From Roseateles sp. DAIF2 (GTDB lineage Bacteria > Pseudomonadota > Gammaproteobacteria > Burkholderiales > Burkholderiaceae_C), in contig NZ_CP049919.1 of NCBI RefSeq assembly GCF_015624425.1, positions 1,116,001 through 1,180,000 on the forward strand: a stretch of 64,000 bases of DNA, read 5' to 3'. Below the pieces are notes generated by a model. The model did no database searches. It was given only the letters and a program-made list of their open reading frames with translations, and was not told where the DNA came from. Made by a program: the position numbers and the translations under genes. Positions 54,824 through 64,000 of the stretch are shown here, one piece after another (positions within the stretch are counted from its first letter, which is position 1; each line of letters opens with the position of its first letter).

Positions 54824-56722
54824 ATGTCCTCCACCGTGCTCGAAGCCCCCGCCAAGTCCGGCGCCCTGATCCTGCCGGAGCAGCGCGTGCTGTCCGTCAA
54901 CGACCTGTCGGTGCGTTTCTCCACCTCCGAGCGCACGGTCGATGCGGTCAAGCGGCTCAGCTTCCATGTGGACCGGGGCGAGACCCTGGCCATCGTCGGC
55001 GAGTCGGGCTCCGGCAAGTCGGTCACCTCGCTGGCGCTGATGCGCCTGGTCGAGCATGGCGGCGGCCGCATCGTGGGCGGCTCGATGCAGTTCCGCCGCC
55101 GCGGTGGTCAGGTGCTGGACCTGGCCCAGGCCAGGGACTCGACGATGCGCGAGGTGCGCGGCGCCGACATCGCGATGATCTTCCAGGAGCCGATGACCTC
55201 GCTGAACCCGGTGTTCACCGCCGGCGACCAGATCGCCGAGTCGATCCGCGTGCACCAGGGCAAGAGCGCCGCGGCCGCGCGCGCCGAGGCGCTGCGCATG
55301 CTGGAGCTGGTGCGCATCCCGGAAGCGAAGAACGTGCTGGACCGCTACCCGCACCAGCTCTCGGGCGGCATGCGCCAACGCGTGATGATCGCGATGGCCC
55401 TGTCCTGCAAGCCCTCGCTGCTGATCGCCGACGAGCCGACCACCGCGCTGGATGTGACGATCCAGGCGCAGATCCTGCAGCTGATCCGTGCGCTGCAGGA
55501 CGAGATGCAGATGGGCGTGGTCTTCATCACCCATGACATGGGCGTGGTGGCCGAGGTGGCCGACCGCGTGCTGGTGATGTACCGCGGCGACAAGGTGGAG
55601 GAGGGCGCCTCCGAGACCCTGTTCGCGAAGCCGCAGCACCGCTACACGCGCGCCCTGCTGTCGGCCGTGCCGCGTCTGGGCGCGATGCAGGGGCTGGATC
55701 ATCCGCTGAAGTTCGAGCTGCTGCGCACCGAGGCGCAGGCCGAGCCGGAACCGGAGGCGCTGCCGCAGGACACGGTCAAGCCCGATGCCGCGCCGATCCT
55801 GCGGGTCAAGGACCTGATCACGCGCTTCGACATCCGCAGCGGCCTGTTCAACAAGGTCACGCGCCGCGTGCATGCGGTCGAGCAGATCAGCTTCGAGCTG
55901 CGCCCGGGCGAGACCCTGGCCCTGGTCGGCGAGTCCGGCTGCGGCAAGTCCACCACCGGCCGCTCGCTCTTGCGCCTGGTCGAGAGCCAGAGCGGCGCGA
56001 TCGAGTTCGGCGGCCAGAACATCCGCGAGCTGCCGACCGCCGCGCTGCAGAGCCTGCGCCGCAACATCCAGTTCATCTTCCAGGATCCCTTCGCCTCGCT
56101 GGACCCGCGCGTCACGGTCGGCTTCTCGATCATGGAGCCGCTGCTGGTGCACAAGATCGCCAGCGGGTCTGAGGCGCAGGCGCGCGTCGACTGGCTGCTG
56201 CAGAAGGTCGGCCTGACGCCCGAGCATGCGCAGCGCTACCCGCACGAGTTCTCCGGCGGCCAGCGCCAGCGCATTGCGATCGCCCGTGCCCTGGCCCTGA
56301 ACCCCAAGGTGGTGGTGGCCGACGAGGCGGTCTCGGCGCTGGACGTGTCGATCCAGGCGCAGATCGTCAACCTGATGCTGGACCTGCAGCGCGAGCTGGG
56401 CATCGCCTTCCTCTTCATCTCGCACGACATGGCGGTGGTGGAACGCGTCAGCCACCGCGTCGCGGTGATGTACCTGGGCCAGATCGTCGAGATCGGCCCG
56501 CGCCGCGCGATCTTCGAGAACCCGCAGCATCCCTACACCCGCAAGCTGATGGCCGCGGTGCCGGTGGCCGATCCGGCGCGCCGCCATCGCCAGCGCCAGC
56601 TGATGTCCGACGAGATCCCGAGCCCGGTGCGTGCCCTGGGCGACGAGCCGATCGTGCAGCCGCTGGTCCAGGTCGGCCCCGACCATTTCGTGGCCCAGCA
56701 CCGCATCAGCGGCGCCTACTGA
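54824..56722 (+). CDS. gsiA: GsiA-type glutathione/peptide importer, fused ATPase subunit
   Basis: 632 residues holding two ABC ATPase domains in one chain, as in GsiA. Walker [12 protein letters not shown] (about 62-72) and [11 protein letters not shown], with [16 protein letters not shown] and [17 protein letters not shown] signatures. Each half has the oligopeptide-transporter C-terminal [16 protein letters not shown] motif. It powers import with GsiB/C/D encoded downstream. Overall resemblance to E. coli GsiA is high over its whole length. The probable cargo is glutathione or related gamma/iso-peptides. Confidence 0.94.
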   Translation: MSSTVLEAPAKSGALILPEQRVLSVNDLSVRFSTSERTVDAVKRLSFHVDRGETLAIVGESGSGKSVTSLALMRLVEHGGGRIVGGSMQFRRRGGQVLDLAQARDSTMREVRGADIAMIFQEPMTSLNPVFTAGDQIAESIRVHQGKSAAAARAEALRMLELVRIPEAKNVLDRYPHQLSGGMRQRVMIAMALSCKPSLLIADEPTTALDVTIQAQILQLIRALQDEMQMGVVFITHDMGVVAEVADRVLVMYRGDKVEEGASETLFAKPQHRYTRALLSAVPRLGAMQGLDHPLKFELLRTEAQAEPEPEALPQDTVKPDAAPILRVKDLITRFDIRSGLFNKVTRRVHAVEQISFELRPGETLALVGESGCGKSTTGRSLLRLVESQSGAIEFGGQNIRELPTAALQSLRRNIQFIFQDPFASLDPRVTVGFSIMEPLLVHKIASGSEAQARVDWLLQKVGLTPEHAQRYPHEFSGGQRQRIAIARALALNPKVVVADEAVSALDVSIQAQIVNLMLDLQRELGIAFLFISHDMAVVERVSHRVAVMYLGQIVEIGPRRAIFENPQHPYTRKLMAAVPVADPARRHRQRQLMSDEIPSPVRALGDEPIVQPLVQVGPDHFVAQHRISGAY

Positions 56723-56786
56723 GTCCGACCTTCGACTTCTTCTTCGCTTCCTTCCACCACTCCATCACCCCTCAGGAGTTCTCTTC

Positions 56787-58337
56787 ATGACCGTACGCAT
56801 GACCCCGCTGCGACGCAGCCTGTTCGCCGCCGGCCTGCTGGCCCTGGCCGCCGGTTCGGCCTTCGCCGCCAAGGATGTGGTGCTGGCCATCAGCGGCCAG
56901 CCCGAGACCCTGGACCCCTACAACACCAACACGACGCTGACCACCGCGGTCACCAAGTCCTTCTACCAGGGCCTGTACGAGTTCGACAAGGACCTGAAGG
57001 TGCGCCCGGTGCTGGCCGAGAGCCACACCGTCTCGAAGGACGGCCTGGTCTACAACTTCAAGCTGCGCGCCGGCGTCAAGTTCCACGACGGCACCGACTT
57101 CAACGCCGAGGCGGTCAAGACCACGCTGGACCGCGTGCTGGACCCGGACAACAAGCTGGCCCGCTTCAACCAGTTCAACCGCGTGGACAAGGTCGAGGTG
57201 ACCGGTCCGCTGGCGGTGCGCATCACGCTGAAGGAGCCCTTCGGCCCCTTCATCAACTCGCTGGCCCATGCCTCGGCCGCGATGATCTCGCCCACCGCGC
57301 TGAAGAAGTACGGCAACAAGGACATCGCCTTCAACCCGGTCGGCACCGGCCCCTTCACCTTCGTCGAGTGGAAGCAGACCGACTTCGTCAAGGGCAAGAA
57401 GTTCGACGGCTACTGGCAGAAGGGCTACCCCAAGGTCGACAACATCACCTGGAAGCCGGTCGCCGAGAACAACACCCGCGCCGCGATGCTGCAGACCGGC
57501 GAGGCCGACTTTGCCTTCCCGCTGCCCTATGAGCAGGCCGAGGCGCTGAAGAAGAGCAACAAGCTGAAGGTGACGACCGGCCCGTCGATCATCACCCGCT
57601 ACGTCAGCTTCAACCAGATGCAGAAGCCCTTCGACAACCCGAAGGTGCGCCTGGCGATCAACTACGCGATCAACAAGCAGGCCCTGGCCAAGGTGGCCTT
57701 CAACGGCTACGCCGTGCCGGCCGAGGGCTATGTGCCGCAGGGCGTGCAGTACGCCCACAAGATGGCGCCCTGGCCCTATGACCCGAAGAAGGCGCGCGAG
57801 CTGCTGAAGGAAGCCGGCTACCCGAACGGCTTCGAGTCGGTGCTGTGGAGCGCCTACACGACCACCACCGCGCAGAAGGCGATCCAGTTCCTGCAGCAGC
57901 AGCTGGCCCAGGTCGGCATCAAGGTCTCGGTGCAGGCCCTGGAACCCGGCCAGCGCGTCGAATGGGTGCAGCAGGCACCGGACGCCAAGACCGCCAAGGT
58001 GCGCATGTACTACGCCGGCTGGTCCTCCTCGACCGGCGAGGCCGACTGGGCGCTGCGTCCGCTGCTGGCCACCGAGTCCTGGCCACCGAAGCTGAACAAC
58101 ACCGCCTACTACAGCAGCCCGGTGGTGGACGAGGCGCTCGCCAAGGCCCTGAAGTCGACCGACGACAAGGAAAAGGCCGCTCTGTACCGCACCGCGCAGG
58201 AACAGCTGATGAAGGACGCGCCCTGGGCGCCGCTGGTGACCGAGCAGAACCTGTATGCGACGTCCAAGCGCCTGTCCGGCGTGTTCGTGATGCCCGACGG
58301 CAACATCAACTCGACCGAGATCGCGGTCACGCCCTGA
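56787..58337 (+). CDS. gsiB: GsiB-type periplasmic glutathione/peptide-binding protein
   Basis: 516 residues from ATG 56787 after an AGGAG site. A signal peptide ends SAFA near residue 27. SBP family 5 features include [40 protein letters not shown] and [19 protein letters not shown], close to E. coli GsiB. It captures peptide in the periplasm and hands it to GsiCD. It is followed by an 11-bp hairpin before gsiC that may raise its mRNA relative to the permeases. Confidence 0.94.
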   Translation: MTVRMTPLRRSLFAAGLLALAAGSAFAAKDVVLAISGQPETLDPYNTNTTLTTAVTKSFYQGLYEFDKDLKVRPVLAESHTVSKDGLVYNFKLRAGVKFHDGTDFNAEAVKTTLDRVLDPDNKLARFNQFNRVDKVEVTGPLAVRITLKEPFGPFINSLAHASAAMISPTALKKYGNKDIAFNPVGTGPFTFVEWKQTDFVKGKKFDGYWQKGYPKVDNITWKPVAENNTRAAMLQTGEADFAFPLPYEQAEALKKSNKLKVTTGPSIITRYVSFNQMQKPFDNPKVRLAINYAINKQALAKVAFNGYAVPAEGYVPQGVQYAHKMAPWPYDPKKARELLKEAGYPNGFESVLWSAYTTTTAQKAIQFLQQQLAQVGIKVSVQALEPGQRVEWVQQAPDAKTAKVRMYYAGWSSSTGEADWALRPLLATESWPPKLNNTAYYSSPVVDEALAKALKSTDDKEKAALYRTAQEQLMKDAPWAPLVTEQNLYATSKRLSGVFVMPDGNINSTEIAVTP

Positions 58338-58365
58338 TCGCCCCTCGCCCCTTGCTGTAGTACCC

Positions 58366-58389
58366 GCCCGCGCCCCTCGGGGTGCGGGC
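58366..58389 (+). other. Intercistronic hairpin between gsiB and gsiC
   Basis: GCCCGCGCCCC pairs with GGGGTGCGGGC (one G-U) to form a tight 10-11 bp GC stem with a tiny loop. There is no T-run. Hairpins after binding-protein genes commonly protect the upstream mRNA and lower read-through to the permeases. Confidence 0.5.
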
Positions 58390-58408
58390 CTTCCGGCCTG
58401 AAGCCACC

Positions 58409-59329
58409 ATGCTGAACTATTTTCTGAAACGGCTGCTGGGATTGATTCCCACCCTGCTGATCGTCGCCGTGCTGGTGTTCCTGTTCGTGCACATGCTGCC
58501 GGGCGATCCGGCGCGCCTGGCCGCCGGCCAGGATGCCGACGAGCAGACCATCGAGCTGGTGCGCCAGGAGCTGGGCCTGGACAAGCCGCTGCCGCAGCAG
58601 TTCGTCAGCTACTTCGGCCATCTGGTGCAGGGCGACTTCGGCACCTCGATGCGCACGCGCCGCCCGGTCTCGACCGAGATCGCCGAGCGCTTCATGCCGA
58701 CCCTGCTGCTGACCGTCACCAGCATGGCCTGGGCCGTGGTGTTCGGCATGGCGATCGGCATCACCTCGGCGGTCTACCGCAACCGCTGGCCGGACCGCCT
58801 GGGCATGACGATCGCGGTCTCGGGCATCTCCTTCCCGGCCTTCGCGCTGGGGATGCTCTTGATGCAGGTCTTCTCGGTCCAGCTGGGCTGGCTGCCGACC
58901 GTCGGCGCCGACAGCTGGAAGCATTACATCCTGCCCTCGCTGACCCTGGGCGCCGCGGTGGCCGCGGTGATGGCGCGCTTCACGCGGGCCTCCTTCGTCG
59001 AGGTGATCCAGGAGGACTTCGTGCGCACCGCGCGGGCCAAGGGCCTGAACGAGCGCACGGTGATCGCCAAGCATGCGCTGCGCAACGCGCTGATCCCGGT
59101 GGTCACGATGATGGGCCTGCAGTTCGGCTTTCTGCTGGGCGGCTCCATCGTGGTCGAGGCCGTCTTCAACTGGCCGGGCCTGGGGCGCCTGCTGGTCGAC
59201 GCGGTGACGCAGCGCGACTATCCGGTGATCCAGGCGCTGGTGCTGCTGTTCTCGCTGGAGTTCATCCTGATCAATCTGGTGGTGGACCTGCTGTACGGCT
59301 TCATCAACCCGACCATCCGCTACAAGTGA
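58409..59329 (+). CDS. gsiC: GsiC-type ABC permease
   Basis: 306 residues from ATG 58409 ([17 protein letters not shown]). Six TM helices and the ATPase-contact EAA loop [29 protein letters not shown] mark it as a DppB/GsiC-type permease. The characteristic [15 protein letters not shown] loop follows TM1. It forms the membrane channel with GsiD. It begins 19 bp after the intercistronic hairpin and is 1 bp from gsiD. Confidence 0.94.
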   Translation: MLNYFLKRLLGLIPTLLIVAVLVFLFVHMLPGDPARLAAGQDADEQTIELVRQELGLDKPLPQQFVSYFGHLVQGDFGTSMRTRRPVSTEIAERFMPTLLLTVTSMAWAVVFGMAIGITSAVYRNRWPDRLGMTIAVSGISFPAFALGMLLMQVFSVQLGWLPTVGADSWKHYILPSLTLGAAVAAVMARFTRASFVEVIQEDFVRTARAKGLNERTVIAKHALRNALIPVVTMMGLQFGFLLGGSIVVEAVFNWPGLGRLLVDAVTQRDYPVIQALVLLFSLEFILINLVVDLLYGFINPTIRYK

Positions 59330-59330
59330 C

Positions 59331-60254
59331 ATGAGCAGTACCACCAACTCCACCCCCGCGGCCGGCACGGCCGCCGTCGCTGTCGCCGCCACCAAGCCCG
59401 AGGGCGTGCGCACGCCCTGGAGCGAGTTCTGGCGCAAGTTCCGCAAGCAGCATGTGGCCCTGGTCGCGCTGGTCTTCGTGCTGCTGCTGGTGCTGGTCGC
59501 GATCTTCGCGCCCTGGATCTCGCCCTTCGACGCCGAGAACTACTTCGACTACGAGCGCCTCAACGAGGGCCCGTCGGCGCTGCACTGGCTGGGCGTGGAC
59601 CCGCTGGGCCGCGACATCTTCAGCCGCATCCTGATGGGCGCGCGCATCTCGCTGGCCGCCGGCTTCCTGTCGGTCGCGCTGGGCGGCCTGATCGGCACCG
59701 CGCTGGGCCTGCTGGCCGGCTATTACGAGGGCTGGTGGGACCGCATCGTGATGCGCATCTCCGACGTGCTGTTCGCCTTCCCCGGCATCCTGCTGGCGCT
59801 GGGCGTGGTCGCGATCCTGGGCAGCAGCATGATCAACGTCGTGGTCGCGGTCTCGGTGTTCAGCGTGCCGGCCTTCGCCCGCCTGGTGCGCGGCAACACC
59901 CTGGTGCTCAAGCAGATGACCTATGTCGAGGCGGTGCGCTCGATCGGTGCCTCCGACTGGACCATCATCGTGCGCCACATCCTGCCGGGCACGATCTCCT
60001 CGATCGTCGTGTACTTCACGATGCGCCTGGGCACCTCGATCATCACCGCGGCCAGCCTGTCCTTCCTCGGCATGGGCGCGCAGCCGCCGACGCCGGAATG
60101 GGGCGCGATGCTCAACGAGGCGCGCGCCGACATGGTCAACGCGCCGCATGTGGCCCTGTTCCCCAGCCTGGCGATCTTCCTGACCGTGCTGGCCTTCAAC
60201 CTGCTGGGTGACGGTCTGCGGGATGCCCTCGACCCGAAGATCGACCGCAAGTGA
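59331..60254 (+). CDS. gsiD: GsiD-type ABC permease
   Basis: 307 residues with an unstructured Ala/Thr-rich N-terminus, TM1 ([20 protein letters not shown]), then five more helices. The EAA loop is [26 protein letters not shown], typical of DppC/Gsi[22 protein letters not shown] precedes TM2, another DppC-type mark. It pairs with GsiC in the inner membrane. It is 1 bp from the DmpA-type peptidase gene. Confidence 0.94.
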   Translation: MSSTTNSTPAAGTAAVAVAATKPEGVRTPWSEFWRKFRKQHVALVALVFVLLLVLVAIFAPWISPFDAENYFDYERLNEGPSALHWLGVDPLGRDIFSRILMGARISLAAGFLSVALGGLIGTALGLLAGYYEGWWDRIVMRISDVLFAFPGILLALGVVAILGSSMINVVVAVSVFSVPAFARLVRGNTLVLKQMTYVEAVRSIGASDWTIIVRHILPGTISSIVVYFTMRLGTSIITAASLSFLGMGAQPPTPEWGAMLNEARADMVNAPHVALFPSLAIFLTVLAFNLLGDGLRDALDPKIDRK

Positions 60255-60255
60255 C

Positions 60256-61284
60256 ATGAGCCAAGCGCCGCGCATCGGTACGCTGCCCAGCGGCCCGCTC
60301 GACCTGATCAGCGATGTGGCCGGCGTGAGCGTCGGCCACTGCACCCTGGCCGAGGGGCCGCTGCAGACCGGCGTCACCGTCGTGCGCCCGCATGCCGGCG
60401 ATCCCTTCCGCGACCGGGTGCCGGCCGCGGCCGTGGTGCTGAACGGCTTCGGCAAGAGCATCGGCCTGGTGCAGCTGGAGGAGCTGGGCGTGCTGGAGAC
60501 GCCGATCGCGCTGACCAACACCTTCGCGGTCGGTGCGGTGGCGCAGGCGCAGATCCGCGCCTGCGTGGCCGCCAATCCGCAGAGCGGCCGGCGCCTGTCC
60601 ACCGTCAACCCGCTGGTGTTCGAGTGCAATGACGGCCAGCTCAATGACATCCAGGCGCTGGCCGTCGGCGAGGCGCAGTACCGCGCGGCGCTGGAGGCCG
60701 CGGCGCCCGAATTCGCGCAGGGCGCGGTCGGGGCCGGACGCGGCATGTCCAGCTTCGGCGTCAAGGGCGGCATCGGCTCGGCCTCGCGCATTGCGGGTGG
60801 CTACATGGTCGGCGCGCTGGTGCTGTCCAACTACGGCCGGCCCGAGCAGCTGACGCTGGCCGGGCGGCACCTTGGTGCCGCGCTGAGCGCGAAGTTGGCC
60901 GAACTGAGTGCCGAGCCCGAAAAGGGCTCGATCATCATGCTGCTGGCGACCGACGCGCCGCTCGACGCTCGCCAACTGCGCCGCCTGGCGCTGCGCGCCG
61001 GCGCCGGCCTGGCCCGCACCGGCTCGGTGTTCGGCCATGGCAGCGGCGACATCGCACTGGCCTTCTCCAGCGCCTACACCCTGCCGCAGGACCCGGCGCG
61101 GCCCATGCCCGCGGTCGCGCTGCTGCACGACGCGAAGCTGGACCCGCTGTTCCAGGCCGCGGCCGACGCCACCGAGCAGGCCATCGTGCAGGCGCTGTGG
61201 CAGGCCGAGACGGTCGAGGGCCGCGACGGCCAGCGCCGCCTGGCCCTGCGCGAACTTCTGCAACCCGACGAACTCGCCCCATGA
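60256..61284 (+). CDS. DmpA-type P1 family aminopeptidase (Ntn hydrolase)
   Basis: 342 residues from ATG 60256. The self-processing site of this family is present as EPEKGSIIMLLATDAPLD, making Ser225 the N-terminal nucleophile of the beta subunit. Further DmpA blocks are ISDVAGVSVGHCTL, NTFAVGAVAQ and GRGMSSFGVKGGIGSASR. Family members remove N-terminal residues including D-amino acids or beta-amino acids. Within this operon it would trim imported peptides in the cytoplasm. It overlaps the M55 gene by 4 bp. Confidence 0.92.
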   Translation: MSQAPRIGTLPSGPLDLISDVAGVSVGHCTLAEGPLQTGVTVVRPHAGDPFRDRVPAAAVVLNGFGKSIGLVQLEELGVLETPIALTNTFAVGAVAQAQIRACVAANPQSGRRLSTVNPLVFECNDGQLNDIQALAVGEAQYRAALEAAAPEFAQGAVGAGRGMSSFGVKGGIGSASRIAGGYMVGALVLSNYGRPEQLTLAGRHLGAALSAKLAELSAEPEKGSIIMLLATDAPLDARQLRRLALRAGAGLARTGSVFGHGSGDIALAFSSAYTLPQDPARPMPAVALLHDAKLDPLFQAAADATEQAIVQALWQAETVEGRDGQRRLALRELLQPDELAP

Positions 61285-62099
61285 AAGTCCTGATCTCCAC
61301 CGATATCGAGGGCGTCGCCGGCGTCTACCACCCCGAGCAGACCCGCGCCGGCAACGGCGAGTACGAGCGCGCGCGCCGCCTGATGACGGAGGAGGCCAAT
61401 GCCGCGATCGCGGGCGCCTTCGAGGCCGGTGCGAGCGAGGTGCTGGTGAACGACTCGCATGGCGGCTTCCGCAACCTGCTGCCCGACCAGCTCGATGCGC
61501 GCGCGCAGGTCGTGCAGGGCAAGCCGCGCTACCTGAGCATGGTTGCCGGCGTCGACGAGCCGGGCATCGCGGCGGTCTGCATGATCGGCTACCACTCGCG
61601 CGCCCAGGGCCGCGGCATCCTGGCCCACACGATCAACAGCTTCGCCTTCGCGCGCGTCTGGCTGAACGGCCAGGAGCTGGGCGAGATGGGCATCTACGGC
61701 GCGCTGGCCGGCGAATACGGCGTGCCGGTGGCGATGGCCAGCGGCGACGATGTGTTCATCGACGAGCACCGCCCGCTGTTCCCGCGCACCCGTTTCGTGC
61801 AGACCAAGCGCGCCACCGGCCATACCGCCGGCATCAGCCTCGCGCCGGTCGCGGCCTGCGCGGCGATCCGCGCCGGCGTGGCCGAGGCCTTGCGCGCGCC
61901 GCTGCCGCCGGCCTTCGTCCTGAGTGGCAAGATCGCGGTGCGCATCCAGACCCAGACCGCCGCGCTGGCCGACCTGTTCTGCCAATGGCCCAGCCTGGAG
62001 CGCCTGGCCGGCGACGAGATCGGCTTCGAGGCGCCGACGGTGGAGGCCGCGGTGCGCATGATCAACAGCCTGTCGGCGATGTCCTCGATGCTGCGCTGA
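61281..62099 (+). CDS. M55-family D-aminopeptidase (DppA-like)
   Basis: 272 residues from ATG 61281. Zinc-site motifs of DppA are present: STDIEGVAGV (Asp8, Glu10), NDSHGGFRNLLP, MIGYHSRA and GEMGIYGALAGEYGVP. B. subtilis DppA is a decameric D-Ala-D-Ala-type aminopeptidase. Together with DmpA and IaaA it suggests the imported peptides contain D- or iso-linked residues, for example peptidoglycan fragments. It is last in the operon; no terminator was seen in the 91 bp that follow. Confidence 0.92.
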   Translation: MKVLISTDIEGVAGVYHPEQTRAGNGEYERARRLMTEEANAAIAGAFEAGASEVLVNDSHGGFRNLLPDQLDARAQVVQGKPRYLSMVAGVDEPGIAAVCMIGYHSRAQGRGILAHTINSFAFARVWLNGQELGEMGIYGALAGEYGVPVAMASGDDVFIDEHRPLFPRTRFVQTKRATGHTAGISLAPVAACAAIRAGVAEALRAPLPPAFVLSGKIAVRIQTQTAALADLFCQWPSLERLAGDEIGFEAPTVEAAVRMINSLSAMSSMLR

Positions 62100-62190
62100 C
62101 CCCTCCGAAGAGGGAAGCGGGTGCCGCGCCGGCCCGGCCGGCACCGGCTTCTGCTACAAGAGCGGCGGTCCCTGTCCGGAATCGCCGCCG

Positions 62191-62709
62191 ATGACATCCC
62201 GCCGCCACCTCAACGCCGCTCCCGCCTACTTCGCCGTGCCGCGCGTGCTGTGCCTGCTGCTGGCGGCGCTGGCCTTCTATGCCGGGCTGCAGCAGGCCGC
62301 GATCCTGCGCGAGGCGCTGCGCCCCGACTCGGCCTACCGCGACGCCGCCGGCGAGCTGCTGGAGGTGATCAAGCATGTCGACGGCGATGAACACCAGGTC
62401 CAGCATTTCGCCGAGCTGAGGTTCCGCTACCGCGTCGACGGCGCCGAGCTGCAGGGCAATCAGTTCTCGCCGCTGTGCTCGCCCTGCCTGCCCGCCGAGG
62501 TGCTGCGCGTGCTGGGCCGCCGGCCCTCGCAGCTGGAGCCGGGCATGGCGTTGACGGTGCATGTGCTGCGCCAGGACCCGGCGGTCGCCTATCTGGCCCT
62601 GCCCGAGGCGGCGGCGCTGCGCCGCCAATGGCTGGAAACCGGCCTGCTGCTGCTGGTGGCGCCGGCCTTTTGCCTGTGGCTGGCCTGGAGTTTTCGCAGC
62701 GGCGATTGA
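62191..62709 (+). CDS. DUF3592-like membrane protein
   Basis: 172 residues with two TM helices, near the start (PRVLCLLLAALAFYAGLQQA) and near the end (LETGLLLLVAPAFCLWLAW). The loop between them carries the DUF3592 style FRYRVDGAELQGNQFSPLC and a VHVLRQDPAVAYLA strand. The location is inner membrane with the loop probably outside. Function is unknown. It is convergent with the DUF1501 gene across a highly structured gap. Confidence 0.75.
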   Translation: MTSRRHLNAAPAYFAVPRVLCLLLAALAFYAGLQQAAILREALRPDSAYRDAAGELLEVIKHVDGDEHQVQHFAELRFRYRVDGAELQGNQFSPLCSPCLPAEVLRVLGRRPSQLEPGMALTVHVLRQDPAVAYLALPEAAALRRQWLETGLLLLVAPAFCLWLAWSFRSGD

Positions 62710-62742
62710 GTGCGGACTTCTCCGCGGAGGGTAACGGTGCCA

Positions 62743-62858
62743 GCAGATCCGGCCCCGCCAGTTGCCCCGCGACGCGAGCACCGCAGGGCAGTCTTGTCGG
62801 CCGGGAGGCCGGCAAGACCCCCGCATCGGAGCTCGGCGGCTGGCGGGGCCGGGTCTGC
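62743..62858. other. Nested inverted repeats forming a cloverleaf-like element
   Basis: Outer arms 62743-62761 and 62840-62858 pair over 18 of 19 positions. Inside lie a 12-bp hairpin (62791-62818, one G-U, loop GGGA) and a short TGCCC/GGGCA stem (62763-62790). This fills most of the 182-bp gap between two convergent genes. No T-tract is present. It could be a two-way terminator, a mobile palindromic element or a structured RNA. Confidence 0.62.
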
Positions 62859-62891
62859 ACAGCGAAGGGCTTGGCCGAACATAGACTCAAG

Positions 62892-64000
62892 CTAAATCAG
62901 CCCGAGATCGCGGGCCGCCACGCCGGGAAAGATGCGCGCCAGCGCCGCGTCCGACAGGCCGAACTGGCGCCGCCACAGCCCGCCCAGCAGCGAGCGGTAG
63001 TCGGTCAGCACCGGATAGTCGCGGCCCTGGTTCAGGCTGGCGGCCGTCAGCGCGATCTGCTCGCCGGCCACGCCGCCGTGTGCGTTGGCGGCCAGGCCGC
63101 CGCCCAGCAGCCAGTAGGTGCTGCCATGGCCATGGTCGGTGCCGCGATTGCCGTTCTCGCGGAAGGTGCGGCCGAACTCGCTGATCACCAGCACCGTGGT
63201 GTGGCGCCAGGCCTCGGGGCCCAGCTCGTCGGCAAAGGCCGCCAGGCCGCGCCCCAGCTCCTCCAGCCGCGTGGCCAGCGCGCCGCTGGCGCCGCCCTGG
63301 CCGACATGGGTGTCCCAGCCGCCGACATCGACGAAGCCCAGCTGCACCCGCGCGCTCATCAGCCGCGCAATGCGCCGCGCCTCCAGCTCGAAGCCCTTGG
63401 CGCTCAGCAGCGGGGCGCGGCTGGCCGGTTCGCCGCCGGCCATGTTCACCGCGCCGCGGCGCGCGGGGTCGAGTTCGCGCGCCAGCTCCTCGCGCAGCGC
63501 GAAACCCTCCTGCACCCGCGCCTGCAGCAAGGCATCGCCCTGATACATGGCGAGCAGCGCGGCGCGCATCCGCGCATCGGGCGCCGGCCGCGGGCCCTCG
63601 CGCAGCGCGGTGTTGGCGATCGGTGCGGCGCCGCGGAAGGCCAGCGGCAGCTGATCGGTGAAGGCCATCGCGCGGCGCGCACCCAGCTCGGCCGCGAGGC
63701 GATTCATGAAGCCGCTGCCATAGTCGCGCGAGCCGGCCAGGGGCTGGCCCAGCTCGATGCTGTCCTGGGTCTCGAAATGGCTGCGGCTGAGATCCTCGCT
63801 GCCGGCGAAGGGGATGAACAGGGCCTGGCCGGCCTGCAGCAGCGGGTGCACCGAGTCGCGCAGCGCCGGATGCAGGCCCCAGTCGCTGTTGCCCGGCAGC
63901 GGCAGGGCGCTATCGCCGCCGGAACCGGGCCGTGCGATCGCGATGCGTGGGCGCTGCTCGTAGTAGAAGTCGCTGGCGATCGGCACCAGCAGGTTCGCCG
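62892..64000 (-). CDS. DUF1501 family protein (5' end outside window)
   Basis: At least 369 residues; the frame is open through the right edge (ANLLVPIASDFYYEQRP...), so the start, probably with a Tat signal, lies outside. DUF1501 (sulfatase-like fold) marks include FIPFAGSEDLSRSHFETQD, FVDVGGWDTHVGQGGASGAL, and VISEFGRTFRENGNRGTDHGHGS, whose His/Asp residues resemble metal sites. Such proteins are usually encoded beside a DUF1800 gene and exported. Activity is unknown. Confidence 0.92.
   Translation of the reverse strand, partial: ANLLVPIASDFYYEQRPRIAIARPGSGGDSALPLPGNSDWGLHPALRDSVHPLLQAGQALFIPFAGSEDLSRSHFETQDSIELGQPLAGSRDYGSGFMNRLAAELGARRAMAFTDQLPLAFRGAAPIANTALREGPRPAPDARMRAALLAMYQGDALLQARVQEGFALREELARELDPARRGAVNMAGGEPASRAPLLSAKGFELEARRIARLMSARVQLGFVDVGGWDTHVGQGGASGALATRLEELGRGLAAFADELGPEAWRHTTVLVISEFGRTFRENGNRGTDHGHGSTYWLLGGGLAANAHGGVAGEQIALTAASLNQGRDYPVLTDYRSLLGGLWRRQFGLSDAALARIFPGVAARDLGLI

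Overview
The window is about 70% G+C chromosomal DNA that reads as a betaproteobacterium of the order Burkholderiales, probably a Roseateles/Pelomonas/Rubrivivax-like genus. This is inferred from codon use, the pairing of cyanophycin synthetases with a DUF1854 protein, the isovaleryl-CoA dehydrogenase/carbonic anhydrase/AceK order, and a Burkholderiales-type palindromic repeat inside aceK. No organism name can be read from the sequence itself. I saw no rRNA, tRNA, CRISPR array, insertion sequence or phage genes.

Layout. 1-3.9 kb: a FecI/FecR iron-signalling pair cut by the left edge, a LysR/SDR divergent pair, and a stand-alone FagA-like gene with its own Fur box. 4-15.8 kb: a small secreted Ca-binding-repeat protein and a TPR protein; a formate/oxalate block (OFA antiporter, YdeP-type molybdo-oxidoreductase, an 87-aa coupled protein, FdhD) facing an NtrC-type response regulator that lacks the GAFTGA loop; then a periplasmic binding protein with a GGDEF/EAL protein. 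16-23.7 kb: a cyanophycin cluster with two divergently arranged pairs (two CphA homologues; an ABC exporter plus DUF1854 protein). 23.7-25.8 kb: a PACE efflux gene with a LysR regulator, then the decayed remains of a divergent sbtA/nhaR-like pair. 25.8-34.1 kb: a catabolic run (isovaleryl-CoA dehydrogenase, PLP dehydratase, carbonic anhydrase, AceK, thiolase, SDR, NTF2-like protein, acyl-CoA dehydrogenase). 34.1-39 kb: a zincin-like protein, a diguanylate cyclase, a binding protein and an S9 peptidase.

39-43.2 kb: the iron-starvation operon fagA-fumC-orfX-sodA-ZIP. Its gene order matches the Fur-controlled fagA operon of Pseudomonas aeruginosa. Here the Fur box lies inside a good sigma70 promoter, and about 140 nt downstream, still before fagA, is a complete intrinsic terminator. 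The leader could therefore be a free-standing Fur-repressed small RNA or an attenuator. I consider this the most interesting signal in the window. Iron-free fumarase C, Mn-type SOD and a ZIP metal importer together make an iron-to-manganese switch.

43.2-52.7 kb: a thioredoxin-fold isomerase, small envelope proteins, and an RND tripartite efflux operon divergent from a NarL-type two-component system. 52.8-62.1 kb: an RpiR regulator with three TTGATCAAA repeats upstream, followed by a tightly coupled operon of isoaspartyl peptidase, GsiABCD-type glutathione/peptide importer, DmpA-type aminopeptidase and M55 D-aminopeptidase, which takes up and trims unusual peptides. The window ends with a DUF3592-like membrane protein, a strongly structured intergenic element and a DUF1501 protein cut by the right edge.
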